In this document: piece after piece, positions 43,805 to 54,430 of the stretch | Layout: each line of letters starts with the position of its first letter | Position numbering within the stretch: the first letter of the stretch is position 1 | Source: Candidatus Endomicrobiellum devescovinae | Lineage (GTDB): Bacteria; Elusimicrobiota; Endomicrobiia; Endomicrobiales; Endomicrobiaceae | Reading direction: 5' to 3' | Length of the DNA stretch: 64,000 nucleotides | Assembly: GCA_031267795.1 (NCBI GenBank) | Contig: JAIRYK010000006.1 | Span: 1-64,000 of the forward strand | The notes under the pieces: generated by a model | Database searches by the model: none | Told to the model about the DNA's origin: nothing | What the model saw: only the letters and a program-made list of their open reading frames with translations | Position numbers and translations under genes: made by a program

Positions 43805-46270
43805 TTAGGGCAAAAATAACTCTCCCTTCTTCGTTTCAATATACAAATTTGTTCTTTCTATAGCGTACATTCTGCCATAATTTTCTTTATTTTCCAATAA
43901 TTTATTTAAAATAGCTTCAGGCTTTACAGTTTTGCCGCTACCAAAACGGAGCTGAAGCTTTAAAGTTCCACTTGCACTACTAAATTCTCTAATTAAGGGC
44001 TTAGCATTAACAGTTATAATTTTGTCTTTTTTTATTTTTTCAATCATTATTGAATCTTGCATTAAAAACTTGTCAATTTCTGTTTGAATTAGTTCGGTAT
44101 CGTTTATCTTATATTCTGCAACATTTGACAAAATATCAATTGAAGGAAAATTTAAAGGCACTCTTTTGGCGCCGAGTAATTTAAAACCTTCTGGCAAAAT
44201 TCTTGCAAATTCTTTTTTAACTTCTTCTATATCAACTTTTTGCGTAAAATACAACTCCATGTATTCGCTTGTGCTTTCTTGCCCTATAGATAAAGGAGGT
44301 CCGTAAGAAGATTTTACTTGCGGACTAAATCCTGCAGTAAAAGCTATAGGAAGATTTGAACGTCTTGAGGCTCTTCTGAAAACTTCTATTTGTTCCAAGT
44401 GAGATATAAATTTGACTGCCCCTCTCTTTGAGAAACGGAGGCGGAAACGCATAACAGGAGGCAAAACGGATATTGTGGGTTCAACATAATTTGCAGGCAG
44501 CGAACAGTTTGACAAGTCAAACTGTTCAACTAAAGTATCTGCTGTTTCATTTATGCCTTTAACATAATCTTTGTATAGTTCTTGCTTAGACATGCCGAAA
44601 AATAAATGATCCCAAGGGAAGACCTCATCAGGTTTTCTGTTTCTGTATATGTAAAAATTTAAATCTATATTACTTTCAGCAAGAGCTTCATTCCATATAT
44701 TATTGTCAAACTTATCAGCCCACTGGTCAAACCTTGCACCTTTCTGCCACGCTTTATAAATAACCATTGATAGACGTCTGTCTCCTTTTGCTATCAACGC
44801 CTCTAATACGCTTACTCTGTGATTGTGAGCTTTAACATCTGCAGGAAGCAATTTATTCAAAAAATCTATCTTTTGTTTTATAGTATCTACCTCTGCCATA
44901 GATGCCCACTGAAACGCAGTTTGAGATTTTGGAACAAAAGGCGAAACCGTTACGGTAAAATTTAATCCTTTTGCTTCTTTTTTAACAAGTTTCACCAGAC
45001 GCTCAATTCCCGATAAATCTTCGTCACTTTCCGTAGGAAGACCTATCATAAAATAAAGCTTTATTGCTTTCCAGCCCATAGCATTTGCAGTAAGCAAAGT
45101 CTCAACTATCTGTTTTTCTGAAAGGTATTTTCCTATGACGTTTCTCAACCTGTCAGAGCCTGCTTCTGGAGCAAATGTAAGAGTAGGTCTTTTACTTCTG
45201 TTTATATATTGTGCAACTTTTAAAGAACGTTCATTGCATCTTAAAGATGGCAAAGAAATATTTAATTTGGATTTGCCGTACAAATTATTTGTTTCAATGA
45301 GAAGCTTGTCTAAATGCTTATAGTCGCTGCAGGAAAGAGAAGAAAAGGCTACTTCTTCAAAACCTGTAGATTCTATACCCTTTTTTACAAGCTCTAACAA
45401 TTTCTCAAGAGGTCTCTGCCTCCAAGGACGATAGTATTTTGAGGCTTGGCAAAAACGGCACTGTCCCGGACAACCTCTTGCAACTTCAATATTTAATCTA
45501 TTGTGTACAGTTTCAACAAAAGGGATTATTTTTTTCTCCGGGAAATATGCGTTTTCAAGATTTAAAAGCCTCTTTTTTACTATAGGCTTTATATCAGAAG
45601 AAATAGGCGTTATGGACTTTACTGTGTTATCTTCGTTATATTCTACATTGTAAAAAGACGGAACATAAACTCCTTCTATACTTGAAAGTTTTTTTAATGT
45701 CTCTAGTCTTGAAAGTTTACCCTTTTTGGCTTCCTTGCATACCATTATTATATCTTGCAATACTTCTTCACCATCACCCAAAACAAATAAATCAAAAAAA
45801 TCGCAAAAAGGTTCTGGGTTGGTTAATGCTGGACCGCCCGCTATAACAAGTGGATCCTCTTCATTTCTGTCTTTTGAAAGTATTGAAATACCAGATAAAT
45901 CTAAAATATTAACAATATTAGTTGCAACCAACTCGCACTGTATTGATATTCCAAGAATGTCAAAGCTTCTTAATTGACTGTGAGATTCTAAAGAGAATAG
46001 CTTGAGTTTTTGCCTTCTTAATATATCTTCTAAATCTGTATCTGGAGCAAAAGCTCTTTCGCAACGAGCAAGGTTCTTCTCGTTTACTAAGTGATATAAT
46101 ATTTCAAGCCCTAAGTTTGATGCTCCAACTTCATAAATATCCGGAAAACACAAAACTAGAGAGAAGTCCGCAGACATATCAGCTGGATGAGAATTAAGTT
46201 CGCTATTTATATATCTTGCTGGCTTTTGTACTAGATTTAATATCTTTTCAATTTTTGATAAATTTTTCAT
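43805..46270 (-). CDS. Radical SAM protein fused to a DUF2344 domain (TIGR03960/TIGR03936 type)
   Basis: The 821-residue protein has a B12-binding-like N-terminal region, a radical SAM core with the cluster motif CPGQCRFC (RGCPGQCRFCQASKYY), and a C-terminal part of about 220 residues starting near VMRFRLRFSKRGAVKFISHL that is the DUF2344 unit. The chemistry is unknown; it commonly precedes rng, suggesting a role in RNA or ribosome modification. The frame opens at a TTG at 46315, but the ATG at 46270 fits the family start. TATAAT ends ten bases before it and no ribosome site is seen. Confidence 0.9.
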   Translation of the reverse strand: MKNLSKIEKILNLVQKPARYINSELNSHPADMSADFSLVLCFPDIYEVGASNLGLEILYHLVNEKNLARCERAFAPDTDLEDILRRQKLKLFSLESHSQLRSFDILGISIQCELVATNIVNILDLSGISILSKDRNEEDPLVIAGGPALTNPEPFCDFFDLFVLGDGEEVLQDIIMVCKEAKKGKLSRLETLKKLSSIEGVYVPSFYNVEYNEDNTVKSITPISSDIKPIVKKRLLNLENAYFPEKKIIPFVETVHNRLNIEVARGCPGQCRFCQASKYYRPWRQRPLEKLLELVKKGIESTGFEEVAFSSLSCSDYKHLDKLLIETNNLYGKSKLNISLPSLRCNERSLKVAQYINRSKRPTLTFAPEAGSDRLRNVIGKYLSEKQIVETLLTANAMGWKAIKLYFMIGLPTESDEDLSGIERLVKLVKKEAKGLNFTVTVSPFVPKSQTAFQWASMAEVDTIKQKIDFLNKLLPADVKAHNHRVSVLEALIAKGDRRLSMVIYKAWQKGARFDQWADKFDNNIWNEALAESNIDLNFYIYRNRKPDEVFPWDHLFFGMSKQELYKDYVKGINETADTLVEQFDLSNCSLPANYVEPTISVLPPVMRFRLRFSKRGAVKFISHLEQIEVFRRASRRSNLPIAFTAGFSPQVKSSYGPPLSIGQESTSEYMELYFTQKVDIEEVKKEFARILPEGFKLLGAKRVPLNFPSIDILSNVAEYKINDTELIQTEIDKFLMQDSIMIEKIKKDKIITVNAKPLIREFSSASGTLKLQLRFGSGKTVKPEAILNKLLENKENYGRMYAIERTNLYIETKKGELFLP

Positions 46271-46335
46271 AATGTCGTATATTATACATAATTTACTTAT
46301 CACATCTTTGTTCAATTTCTTTGGGCGGAATATAA

Positions 46336-48114
46336 ATGCACGAATATAAATTGCTTGAAATCATGGCTATAGGATTTGGTCTCGCACTAACTTTTGGCTT
46401 TATAACACAAAAGCTTGGGCTTTCTTCTATAGTAGGATATTTATTAGCAGGGTTTCTTATAGGACCATCTTCGCCTGGTTTTATTGCAGATCCCGCTCTA
46501 GCATTCCAGCTTTCCGAAGCTGGAGTTATTCTTTTAATGTTTGGTGTTGGGCTGCATTTTAAACTTGATGATCTGATAGCGGTTAAAGGTGTGGCTATAC
46601 CCGGAGCTATTATACAAAGCAGTATCGCTACTGTGTTTACTACATTTTTGGGTTTAGCATTGGGTCTTAGTTTGAAGTCTGCCTTGATATTAGGTTTTGG
46701 ACTTGCTGTTGCCAGTACTGTAGTACTTTTAAGAGTCTTGGAAGATAATGATATAACAAACACAATACATGGGCATGTAGCAGTAGGTTGGCTCGTTGTA
46801 GAAGACATTTTGACCGTACTAATACTTGTCGTTCTTCCAAGCCTTTCAACAGTATTGTCAAGCTCAAACGCAACGGAAGGAAGCTTTGATATACTTAAAG
46901 TAGTGAGCATAGCTATATTACGCATAACGCTTTTATGGATTATTGTAATGAAAGGCGGGGGAAAATTTGTCCCTTGGATTTTATCAAAAATTGTAAACAC
47001 ACGATCTCAAGAGTTATTTACTCTTGCAGTATTGGTTATAGCGTTTGCAACAGCAGTTTTAGCTGCATTTGTATTTCAAGCATCGTTTGCTTTAGGAGCT
47101 TTCTTAGGTGGAATGGTTGTTGGAAAAAGCAAATTAAGCCATCAAGCCGGTGCTGATATTCTACCGCTTAGAGACGCTTTTGCAGTTCTGTTTTTCTTAG
47201 CAGTAGGAATGCTTTTTGATTTTAAATTTTTAATTGAATATCCTGCTCTTATATGCATATGTCTTGTAATAGTTCTCTTGATAAAACCTTTAACTGCATT
47301 AATTACTGTCTCCATACTTGGTTATTCACCAAAAACTGCACTTACTGTTGCGGCAGGTCTTGCTCAAGTTGGAGAATTTTCATTTATACTAGCTCAGGAA
47401 GCGAGACGTTTAAATCTTGCAGGCAGCGAGGTTTACAATGCAATAGTAGTGTGTTCAATTATTTCAATAACCTTGAATCCATCAGTATTTGCAAGAATAA
47501 CGACACTTGAAAACTTTTTAAGAACAAAGAAAGTATTATGGAATCTTTTAAATTTCAAAGTTGAAAAGAAAGGTATTAAAAACAATAAAAGTAACCAGTT
47601 TGTACAAAACATTCTGCCTGCAAAAGACTTTCCTGCTCAAAAGAATGCAATCGTCGTTGGCTATGGTCCAACAGGAAAACAAGTTGTAAATGTCCTAAAA
47701 GAACAAAATCTAAACCCTGTCATTATTGACATAAACATAGATACCATAAACAGTTTAAGTACTCAAGGATTTTCCGTAGTATATGGAGATTCTTCGCAAA
47801 AAGAAATTTTATTTGCAGCAGGAATAAAAAATGCAGAGTACTTAATTATTACCATACCATCTTTACCATTAACGTTGGAGACAGCTACTCTTGCTTCATC
47901 GTTAAACCCTAAAACAAGAATACTTGCCAGAGCGAGGTTTTTAGACCACAAAGAAAATCTTAAACAAGCAGGCGTTTCACAAGTTGCCTTTGAAGAAGCT
48001 GAAGTGGCAAAAGCCTTGACATCATTACTTCTTGATGACTTAGAAAACCAGAATCTACTTGCCACAGCCTCAGAAATGGCTTCTCAATCAACAGAAGAAG
48101 AAAAGCATAAATAA
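46336..48114 (+). CDS. CPA2 cation:proton antiporter with RCK/TrkA-N domain (KefB/YbaL type)
   Basis: The 592-residue protein has about 12-13 membrane segments (residues 1-395, including GYLLAGFLIGPSSPGF and LAVASTVVLLRVLEDND) and then a Rossmann RCK domain at ~430-550 (AIVVGYGPTGKQVVNVL). It probably exchanges K+ or Na+ for protons, gated by nucleotide binding. It lies divergent to the radical SAM gene and ends at a strong bidirectional terminator. Confidence 0.92.
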   Translation: MHEYKLLEIMAIGFGLALTFGFITQKLGLSSIVGYLLAGFLIGPSSPGFIADPALAFQLSEAGVILLMFGVGLHFKLDDLIAVKGVAIPGAIIQSSIATVFTTFLGLALGLSLKSALILGFGLAVASTVVLLRVLEDNDITNTIHGHVAVGWLVVEDILTVLILVVLPSLSTVLSSSNATEGSFDILKVVSIAILRITLLWIIVMKGGGKFVPWILSKIVNTRSQELFTLAVLVIAFATAVLAAFVFQASFALGAFLGGMVVGKSKLSHQAGADILPLRDAFAVLFFLAVGMLFDFKFLIEYPALICICLVIVLLIKPLTALITVSILGYSPKTALTVAAGLAQVGEFSFILAQEARRLNLAGSEVYNAIVVCSIISITLNPSVFARITTLENFLRTKKVLWNLLNFKVEKKGIKNNKSNQFVQNILPAKDFPAQKNAIVVGYGPTGKQVVNVLKEQNLNPVIIDINIDTINSLSTQGFSVVYGDSSQKEILFAAGIKNAEYLIITIPSLPLTLETATLASSLNPKTRILARARFLDHKENLKQAGVSQVAFEEAEVAKALTSLLLDDLENQNLLATASEMASQSTEEEKHK

Positions 48115-48155
48115 AAAAGCCTTCGGCGTGCAAATTATACATGCCGAAGGCTTTT
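48113..48155. terminator. Bidirectional terminator
   Basis: AAAAGCCTTCGGC (48115-48127) pairs exactly with GCCGAAGGCTTTT (48143-48155), with A and T runs on both flanks. It sits between the converging antiporter and phasin genes and can end both transcripts. Confidence 0.9.
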
Positions 48156-48164
48156 AGTTTAGCT

Positions 48165-48497
48165 TTACTTTTTCTTTTTTTTGACTTTTGATTTAGATCT
48201 CTTAGGTTGAATCAACTGTTTTTTAAAGTGATGCAATTCATCTTTTAGCGCTTTTACTTCTTTGTGGGTCATAAAGCCCATTTTATCAACCGCATTTTTT
48301 ACAGCTCCGTTAATCTTTTTTGATAAGTCCTTTTTCGCAGACTCCACGTGTTTAACTGTTTTGTCTATAAACTTTTTCCCTTCTGCAGCCTCAAGTTTGT
48401 TGTCTTTAACAAACTTCCTTGCCGCAGCTTCAACCTTATCCTTACTCTTCAGCACAAGACCCACACTCGCATAAAACGCGTTTTTCAAGTTTGACAT
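48165..48497 (-). CDS. Phasin-like coiled-coil protein
   Basis: The 110-residue protein is helical with an N-terminal YASVGLVLKSKDKVEAAARK, as in the small phasin group (COG3937, polyhydroxyalkanoate granule regulator type). The end is strongly basic (KRSKSKVKKKKK). Proteins of this size class occur in organisms without PHA, and no PHA synthase gene is in the window, so granule binding is not assured. GGAGG precedes the ATG. Confidence 0.75.
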   Translation of the reverse strand: MSNLKNAFYASVGLVLKSKDKVEAAARKFVKDNKLEAAEGKKFIDKTVKHVESAKKDLSKKINGAVKNAVDKMGFMTHKEVKALKDELHHFKKQLIQPKRSKSKVKKKKK

Positions 48498-48542
48498 GTT
48501 TTCTCCTCCCTTGAAAAAAATATTAACAAATAATTATACAAA

Positions 48543-49244
48543 TTACAGCTTGCTTGTTGCACGTTTTGCTAGTAAATCAGCTTTATCATTTTTTATATTT
48601 CCCGTATGGCTTTTTATATGCCGCCACTCAATTTCCACCTTTGTTTGACGAATAAAGTTTACATAATCTTTTGAAAGCTCGTTGCCAGATTTCCATTTAC
48701 CCGACGCAAATTTTTCTATTCCCTCATAGTCATAGTTAATTCTTATCTTTTTAACATTGTTTTCATCGCACCATTTTAAAGTTTCAATAACAGATTTCAA
48801 CTCTCCACCAAATTGTCTAAACTGCGTATTGGGAACCGTTCCTGAAAGTTCTGCTTTTATTTCATTACCCAGATAAATGACGGCACCGTAACCTGTAGTT
48901 CCATTAATATAGGAACCGTCAACAAATGCCTCGTAAATACCGCTCTTAGCTGTATAAATTTCTGAACCATTGAGTTTGTTCCATAATGAATCTATAAGCA
49001 AATCTGTTTGGACGTCTTTTATTTGCCGTTTCAAAGAATACGTATCTTTTGTCGGTTTATAATAGATAAACAAATTTTCTTTTGTTATTCCTTTTTTTGT
49101 TTTAACAACAATCTTTAAAAGATAATCTTTAAAAGAATTATCATCAAAAATAAGATCTAAACCATTTTTATCAAATTCTTCTCTAAGTTCTAGTGCTTTA
49201 TTTTTAAGTTCGTTTTTATACAATGTTGTTTTCTGTACGTTCAT
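48543..49244 (-). CDS. RNase HI-like protein with a ~100-residue N-terminal extension
   Basis: Residues ~105-233 form a type 1 RNase H domain with all four acidic positions: FVDGSY, GGELKSVIETL, NYDYEGI and KNDKADLLAK, plus the His in KSHTGN. It would cut RNA in RNA-DNA hybrids. The first 100 residues are not the usual Caulimovirus-type binding domain; one can see a mixed helix-strand segment with YYKPTKDTYSLKRQ. It lies 12 bases after rmuC, so a role in nucleic-acid upkeep fits. Confidence 0.85.
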   Translation of the reverse strand: MNVQKTTLYKNELKNKALELREEFDKNGLDLIFDDNSFKDYLLKIVVKTKKGITKENLFIYYKPTKDTYSLKRQIKDVQTDLLIDSLWNKLNGSEIYTAKSGIYEAFVDGSYINGTTGYGAVIYLGNEIKAELSGTVPNTQFRQFGGELKSVIETLKWCDENNVKKIRINYDYEGIEKFASGKWKSGNELSKDYVNFIRQTKVEIEWRHIKSHTGNIKNDKADLLAKRATSKL

Positions 49245-49256
49245 TTTCTCCTCAAC

Positions 49257-50438
49257 TTACATGACGCTATTGGTGTCGTTTAGCAGATCTTTAGGAATCT
49301 CTTTGTTTGTAGGAGATCCCAATTCTTTTAACTTTTGAGCCCTTGCTACCAAACTGTCCTCTTTCTTATCAGAAGAAGAAAGCCTTTTTAAGGCTTCTTC
49401 CGTCTTGTCTTTTGCTTCTGTTATTTTTCTATTGGCATCAAGCAAAATTTCAGCAAAAGTTACAAATTTATCGTAAAGATTTCCTCCTACTTTGGCTATT
49501 TCAAGAACATTTTTTTTCTGGTTTTCTTGACGCCAAATATACTCAACGGTTTTTAGAGTAGCTAAAAGCGTTGAAGGTGCAACTATTATAATATTTTTCT
49601 TAAATGCATAGCCTACTAAATCTGGCTTATCTGCAACTGCCAGAGAAACAGCACCTTCTATAGGCACAAACATTAAAACATATTCAGGTTGGTTAAGTCT
49701 CTGCAAATTGGCATAATCTTTTTCCGCAAGCTCATCAATGTGTTTTTTTATACTTACGGAATGCTCTTTTAAATAAATCTTTTTATCAGCTTCATTTTGA
49801 GAATTATAATATTTTTCGTAAGCTCCTAGAGATGTTTTTGCGTCAACAACTATGCGTTTTCTATCGGGTAAGTTAACTATATAGTCTGGAATCTTTCTTC
49901 CGCTTTCTTCTTTAAACTGCTCTTGAGAATTATAATGCACACCTTCTATCATACCCGCATACTCAAAAATTCTTTCTAAAGTAAGCTCTCCCCATATCCC
50001 TTGTAATTTATTCTCACCTTTTAAGGCTCCTGCGAGATTATTGGCTTCTTCGCTTACCTGCTTATTAAGATTAATCAATTTTTCCAATTCTTTCTGTAAT
50101 CCAGATATTTTTTCTGCTTCATATATTTGGAGATTTTCAACCTTGTTTTTAAACTCATCAATTTTTACTTTAAACGGTGCGACTACATTTTCCAAAGAAG
50201 TTTTATTCAAATCCGTAATTTTCGCATTTTTTTCCTCTAAAACTTTTGAAGCAATATTCTCAAATTCTATTTTCAAAGAATCGTTTATGCCCAATTGTCT
50301 TTTAATATTTTCCTCTAAATCTTTTATCTTCTGTTCTTTAGCCGCATTATCTTTTACAACCGCCATATACTTGTGCAGAAGAAAAGAAACTCCAGCGATA
50401 ATTCCAATCAAAATATATAAAATCGCACTCATATTCAT
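49257..50438 (-). CDS. rmuC: DNA recombination protein RmuC
   Basis: The 393-residue protein has one N-terminal membrane helix, a long coiled coil (residues ~25-140) and the RmuC core (GIWGELTLERIFEYAGMIEG, VVDAKTSLGAYEKYY, VLMFVPIEGAVSLA, IIVAPSTLLATLKTV), a PD-(D/E)XK-like fold. It limits rearrangements at inverted repeats in E. coli. The start overlaps the stop of the upstream kinase gene by ATGA. Confidence 0.93.
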   Translation of the reverse strand: MNMSAILYILIGIIAGVSFLLHKYMAVVKDNAAKEQKIKDLEENIKRQLGINDSLKIEFENIASKVLEEKNAKITDLNKTSLENVVAPFKVKIDEFKNKVENLQIYEAEKISGLQKELEKLINLNKQVSEEANNLAGALKGENKLQGIWGELTLERIFEYAGMIEGVHYNSQEQFKEESGRKIPDYIVNLPDRKRIVVDAKTSLGAYEKYYNSQNEADKKIYLKEHSVSIKKHIDELAEKDYANLQRLNQPEYVLMFVPIEGAVSLAVADKPDLVGYAFKKNIIIVAPSTLLATLKTVEYIWRQENQKKNVLEIAKVGGNLYDKFVTFAEILLDANRKITEAKDKTEEALKRLSSSDKKEDSLVARAQKLKELGSPTNKEIPKDLLNDTNSVM

Positions 50439-53400
50439 TTTAGTATCGGAAATTTTATATAGAAAGTTGTACCTTTTCCTATAACACTCTTAACCGATAT
50501 TTCTCCTTTCAAATTTTTTACTATGCCATAACATATTGATAAACCAAGACCTGTACCTTTGCCAGTTTCTTTTGTCGTGAAAAATGGATCAAATATTTTA
50601 GAAAGAATCTCGGGAGCAATTCCAGATCCTGTATCAGATACGCTCAAAATATAATTACCACTTTCCTCTTCAGTTTTTATAGTAATTTTTCCTCCGTTAG
50701 GCATAGCGTCTTTAGCATTCAGTAAAATATTTAAGATTACTTGCTGCATTTGCATAGCGTTTGATTTAATAAAAATAGAAAATTTTATTAAATCTTTAAT
50801 AATTTCTATTCCAGCTTTGGCAAAACCTTTTTCAATTATAAGTAAAGTGGACTCCACAACATTATTTAAATCTATGTCGCGAATATCCGCTGAATTCATT
50901 CTTGCAAATTCAAGCATATTTTTAATAATCTTTTGGCTTCTTAAAGCGGCGTCATAAATATTTTTAAGCCCTTTTTCGGTTTCGCTGTCAAGTTTTTTAT
51001 TTCTGGATAACACTTGAGCAAATCCTATAATAATACTTAAAGGGTTGTTTAACTCATGAGATATGCTTCCTGCAAGTTCTCCAAGTGCAGCTAATTTATT
51101 TTTTTGTATCAATGAGGCTTGAAGGCTATCTCTTTCAATCTGCATTTTTCGCTCTTCAGTTACATCTAACAATACTCCTATTATTCCTCCAAAGTTTCCA
51201 TCAATATTTTTAAACGCTGCCTTATAGAAAATCAAATTTTTTATTCCCTTATCTGATAAAGATACTGGTAGTTCGTAGGAAATTGGCTTCATATCTTTTG
51301 ATATTTGTAAATCAGTTTTCATTGAAAATAATATAGCTTTTTGATCAGAAAATAAGTATTCGGTTGAATTTCCTATTATTTCGCTCTTTGAGTGCGATAC
51401 TATTTCTTCAAATGCCTTATTGCAGCCTGTTAAACGCATTTGTGCGTCTTTATAGTAAACAGCCACTGGAATATTATCCAATAAAGATTGCAAAAACTGA
51501 AACTGCTCTTCAAGAGCTTTTTCAGCTTTCTTTGCCTCTGTTATATCAAGACCCGAGAAAATATAGCCAATCACTTTCCCAGAAACAGAAAATTGAGGAA
51601 TAATATACATAAGAACATCTATGTATGTTCCGTCTTTTCTGCGGCAAAGCCATTCAAGACCACTTTTTCTTTCTGAACTTACTGCTTTGTTAAATGTTAT
51701 GGATTTTTTATTTTTATCAAAAAATATTATTTCAGAAAAATCTGTCTGAATAAGCTCTTCAATATCATAACCAGTTAAAATGCGAGTTCCTCCACCACAA
51801 ACCACTATTCTGCCTTGCAAATCTGTTGAAAGTATAATGATAGATTTTGCAGAATCCAAAATATCCTGATGCAATAATGCCAAGGCTAAAACTTTATTGG
51901 ACTGATTTATTGAATAAGATATCAAGAGCAATATAATGACCAAAGCGCTTGTTATAAAATACCCTAAAGATTTAGACTGGTTTATAGTGCCTAAATGCGT
52001 TAACTTTACTACAGACCATTTTTCTCTATTTAAGAATTTTTTTGACACATAAAACTGTTTGTTATTTATTGAAATAATATCTTTATCTCTTACTTCCGAC
52101 AATAGCAAAGACTTTCTTTTTCCCAATACACCATCAGGGTTCCATAAATTTTTAACACTTGCATTTTCCTCGCCAGATATTAAAATTCTACCACGCTCAT
52201 TTATTATAAAAGCATTATCAAACTCATTTAATTTCTTAACAATCCCAAGTACTGAATCTTTTACAAAAACAATACCATCTTTGCCATATATACTATTATT
52301 AATTACATAAGCACAGTAAAAAGATCTATCGTTTATATAACTATTTTCCTTAATAAGAGCTTTATTTTTAATCAATGTTTTCAAATGTTTAAAAAATTTT
52401 GCGTTTTCATTATAGATTTTATTTTTTTGTGAGAAATTCATATCCGGATAATTTGAATAGAAAACAATTTTACCATCCATGTCCAAAACACCCACTAAGG
52501 AAACATCAAAACTATTTTTATATGCATTTAGCATTTTGGCAATTCTAGGAGCATTATCAGAAGATGGATTAGACAAAGATTCTTTTAAAAATGGCGAATT
52601 GGATAAAGATTTGGATATTTGATCTATTTTCTCAAAAATAATTGAAGATGTTACAAGTATATCTGTACTTGCTGAATCTGTATTTTCTATAATCGTCTTT
52701 TTTGCATCTGTTTCAAGATAATTGGAAAAGAAAAATCCCAAGAGAAACAACAAAACTAAAATAGAAGCCAAAGGAATGTGTTTCCAATAAAACGGAATAT
52801 AATCGTATATTTTTACATTTTTCTCTTTTAAGATTTTAAAATATTTGAAAATTAAATTTGATATTGCAAACACCGAACAAGCTATTATCGTCCGTATCAT
52901 AGCAAATATTTCTGTGGAATCTACATTCAGAAATATTAAAATTTTTAAAATGCAAACATTAATACCAAAAAACGCCGAACAGACAATTATCGCCAAGATT
53001 TTGTTTTTCTGTTCAGAAGCAGCTTCGTAATATCTGTACTCCATAAGCAAAATAAGCAGCCAAGCCGTAACAAAGAAACAAATAAACAAAAGCATTTTAA
53101 ATACGACAATACCGTAAAAACAATATCCAATCAAAGGGATAGTAATCAGCGGAAATATAGAATACTTTATTACACTACTGCGTTTAGAGATTTTTAAATA
53201 TGCGACTTCTGCTCCGAGAAACAGAAAAATATCGCAGACATAAACCAAAAACCAATATATAGCTGATAGAAGTGTGCTTGAAATAACATCACCGTATGAG
53301 AAGGTCTCTATAAACTTAACAAATGCTTCGCAAACGGCAAATAAAATAAACCAATGATATGAAATTTTATTTAATTTTGTTCTTTGCCCAATAAAGCAAG

Positions 53401-53473
53401 CCAAAGCAAGAAATATATATGACCATGCAGAAATAAAAAGTATGTAATTATAGTTTTTACCAAGGAAATCCAT
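50435..53473 (-). CDS. Membrane-bound PAS-domain sensor histidine kinase
   Basis: The 1012-residue protein has about seven N-terminal membrane segments (residues 5-215), a further segment near 235-250, an extracytoplasmic sensor of about 250 residues and another membrane segment near 505-525. Two PAS domains follow (~535-775), then HisKA ([17 protein letters not shown], His near residue 800) and a full HATPase ([36 protein letters not shown]). No receiver domain or adjacent response regulator is present, so its partner lies elsewhere. It is coupled to rmuC. Confidence 0.92.
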   Translation of the reverse strand: MDFLGKNYNYILFISAWSYIFLALACFIGQRTKLNKISYHWFILFAVCEAFVKFIETFSYGDVISSTLLSAIYWFLVYVCDIFLFLGAEVAYLKISKRSSVIKYSIFPLITIPLIGYCFYGIVVFKMLLFICFFVTAWLLILLMEYRYYEAASEQKNKILAIIVCSAFFGINVCILKILIFLNVDSTEIFAMIRTIIACSVFAISNLIFKYFKILKEKNVKIYDYIPFYWKHIPLASILVLLFLLGFFFSNYLETDAKKTIIENTDSASTDILVTSSIIFEKIDQISKSLSNSPFLKESLSNPSSDNAPRIAKMLNAYKNSFDVSLVGVLDMDGKIVFYSNYPDMNFSQKNKIYNENAKFFKHLKTLIKNKALIKENSYINDRSFYCAYVINNSIYGKDGIVFVKDSVLGIVKKLNEFDNAFIINERGRILISGEENASVKNLWNPDGVLGKRKSLLLSEVRDKDIISINNKQFYVSKKFLNREKWSVVKLTHLGTINQSKSLGYFITSALVIILLLISYSINQSNKVLALALLHQDILDSAKSIIILSTDLQGRIVVCGGGTRILTGYDIEELIQTDFSEIIFFDKNKKSITFNKAVSSERKSGLEWLCRRKDGTYIDVLMYIIPQFSVSGKVIGYIFSGLDITEAKKAEKALEEQFQFLQSLLDNIPVAVYYKDAQMRLTGCNKAFEEIVSHSKSEIIGNSTEYLFSDQKAILFSMKTDLQISKDMKPISYELPVSLSDKGIKNLIFYKAAFKNIDGNFGGIIGVLLDVTEERKMQIERDSLQASLIQKNKLAALGELAGSISHELNNPLSIIIGFAQVLSRNKKLDSETEKGLKNIYDAALRSQKIIKNMLEFARMNSADIRDIDLNNVVESTLLIIEKGFAKAGIEIIKDLIKFSIFIKSNAMQMQQVILNILLNAKDAMPNGGKITIKTEEESGNYILSVSDTGSGIAPEILSKIFDPFFTTKETGKGTGLGLSICYGIVKNLKGEISVKSVIGKGTTFYIKFPILK

Positions 53474-53499
53474 TTAATGCCCGATAAAATGAATCAATT

Positions 53500-54390
53500 T
53501 TAAAATTTGCTTGCGCGGCAAATTTCTTTATAATTGCAATATTTGCAAAAAAAAGTGTTACAGGCAACAGGGAACTCTTTTTTATCTTTAGGTATGTTTT
53601 TCTCAATATCAATCAAATACTCATACATATCTTTTGTCTCTAATTCTACAGTATTTGCAAATTCAGATACAGATATATCATTGATTTTTACATTTTTTTC
53701 TTTGTATTCAGGATAAAGATATACAATCATTGGCACTATATCTGCAGCTTTCTTTTCAAAATGGTAGTTCGCCCAGAGAGAGTATCCAGTCAATTGCTTT
53801 GAATGTTTAACATCGTCACATTTGCCGGTTTTCCAATCTATAATATATATTTTATCTCCTATGGGAAATAAAAAATCTACTTTGCAAAACGCTTTATAAT
53901 TATTTATTCTTGTTTCTCCAAAACCTGCAGGCTCTATAACCCACTCTGAGCTTTTGGGAACGGCATTTTTTTCAATCCAAGAAAAACGAGAGCTATTTAA
54001 AAAATTCTCAAGTATATTTTTAACTTTTAAGTATATTTCTTGAACGGGAATTAAATCGCCATTGTAGTAATGTTCAAAGAAAGTTTTAGTACCACAATAT
54101 TCTTGAGTCATATTAAACGCATATTTAAAAAATTTATCTTTGTTTATTGGTTTTGAGCTCTTTTGAAATCTTTGAAGCATGTCTCTTATAACGTCATGGA
54201 CAATATTTCCTATTTCTAAAGCCTTTGAAGTTAAACTCTTTAAAAATACAATTTTCTCAAGAGGATTTTCTTTATCATACTTTGCATAATAATCATAGAA
54301 ATATTGACGTTTACAGTTTGAAAATCTGTCGTACCTTGATATAGACCAACCCAAAATATCAGTATATGGAAACTTCTTTATTTCATTCAT
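53500..54390 (-). CDS. RecB/Cas4-like PD-(D/E)XK nuclease with likely Fe-S cluster
   Basis: The 296-residue protein begins ISRYDRFSNCKRQYFYDYY and has an EIGNIVHDVIRDML helix. The nuclease core is IYIIDWKTGKCDDVKHSKQL (D-x-K) with an upstream VDFLFP. Three cysteines at the C-terminus (CKYCNYKEIC) plus the N-terminal Cys fit a [4Fe-4S] cluster as in AddB and Cas4. No CRISPR array or cas1/cas2 is nearby, so a general repair or processing nuclease is most likely. It precedes the sensor kinase by 26 bases. Confidence 0.85.
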   Translation of the reverse strand: MNEIKKFPYTDILGWSISRYDRFSNCKRQYFYDYYAKYDKENPLEKIVFLKSLTSKALEIGNIVHDVIRDMLQRFQKSSKPINKDKFFKYAFNMTQEYCGTKTFFEHYYNGDLIPVQEIYLKVKNILENFLNSSRFSWIEKNAVPKSSEWVIEPAGFGETRINNYKAFCKVDFLFPIGDKIYIIDWKTGKCDDVKHSKQLTGYSLWANYHFEKKAADIVPMIVYLYPEYKEKNVKINDISVSEFANTVELETKDMYEYLIDIEKNIPKDKKEFPVACNTFFCKYCNYKEICRASKF

Positions 54391-54430
54391 CGTTGAAAAT
54401 CTCCGAAATCGCTTATCATAATATTATAAA

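Noticed and set aside
53500-54390. Cas4 of a CRISPR system
   Set aside because: No array, cas1 or cas2 is near; the protein is equally like AddB-type nucleases.
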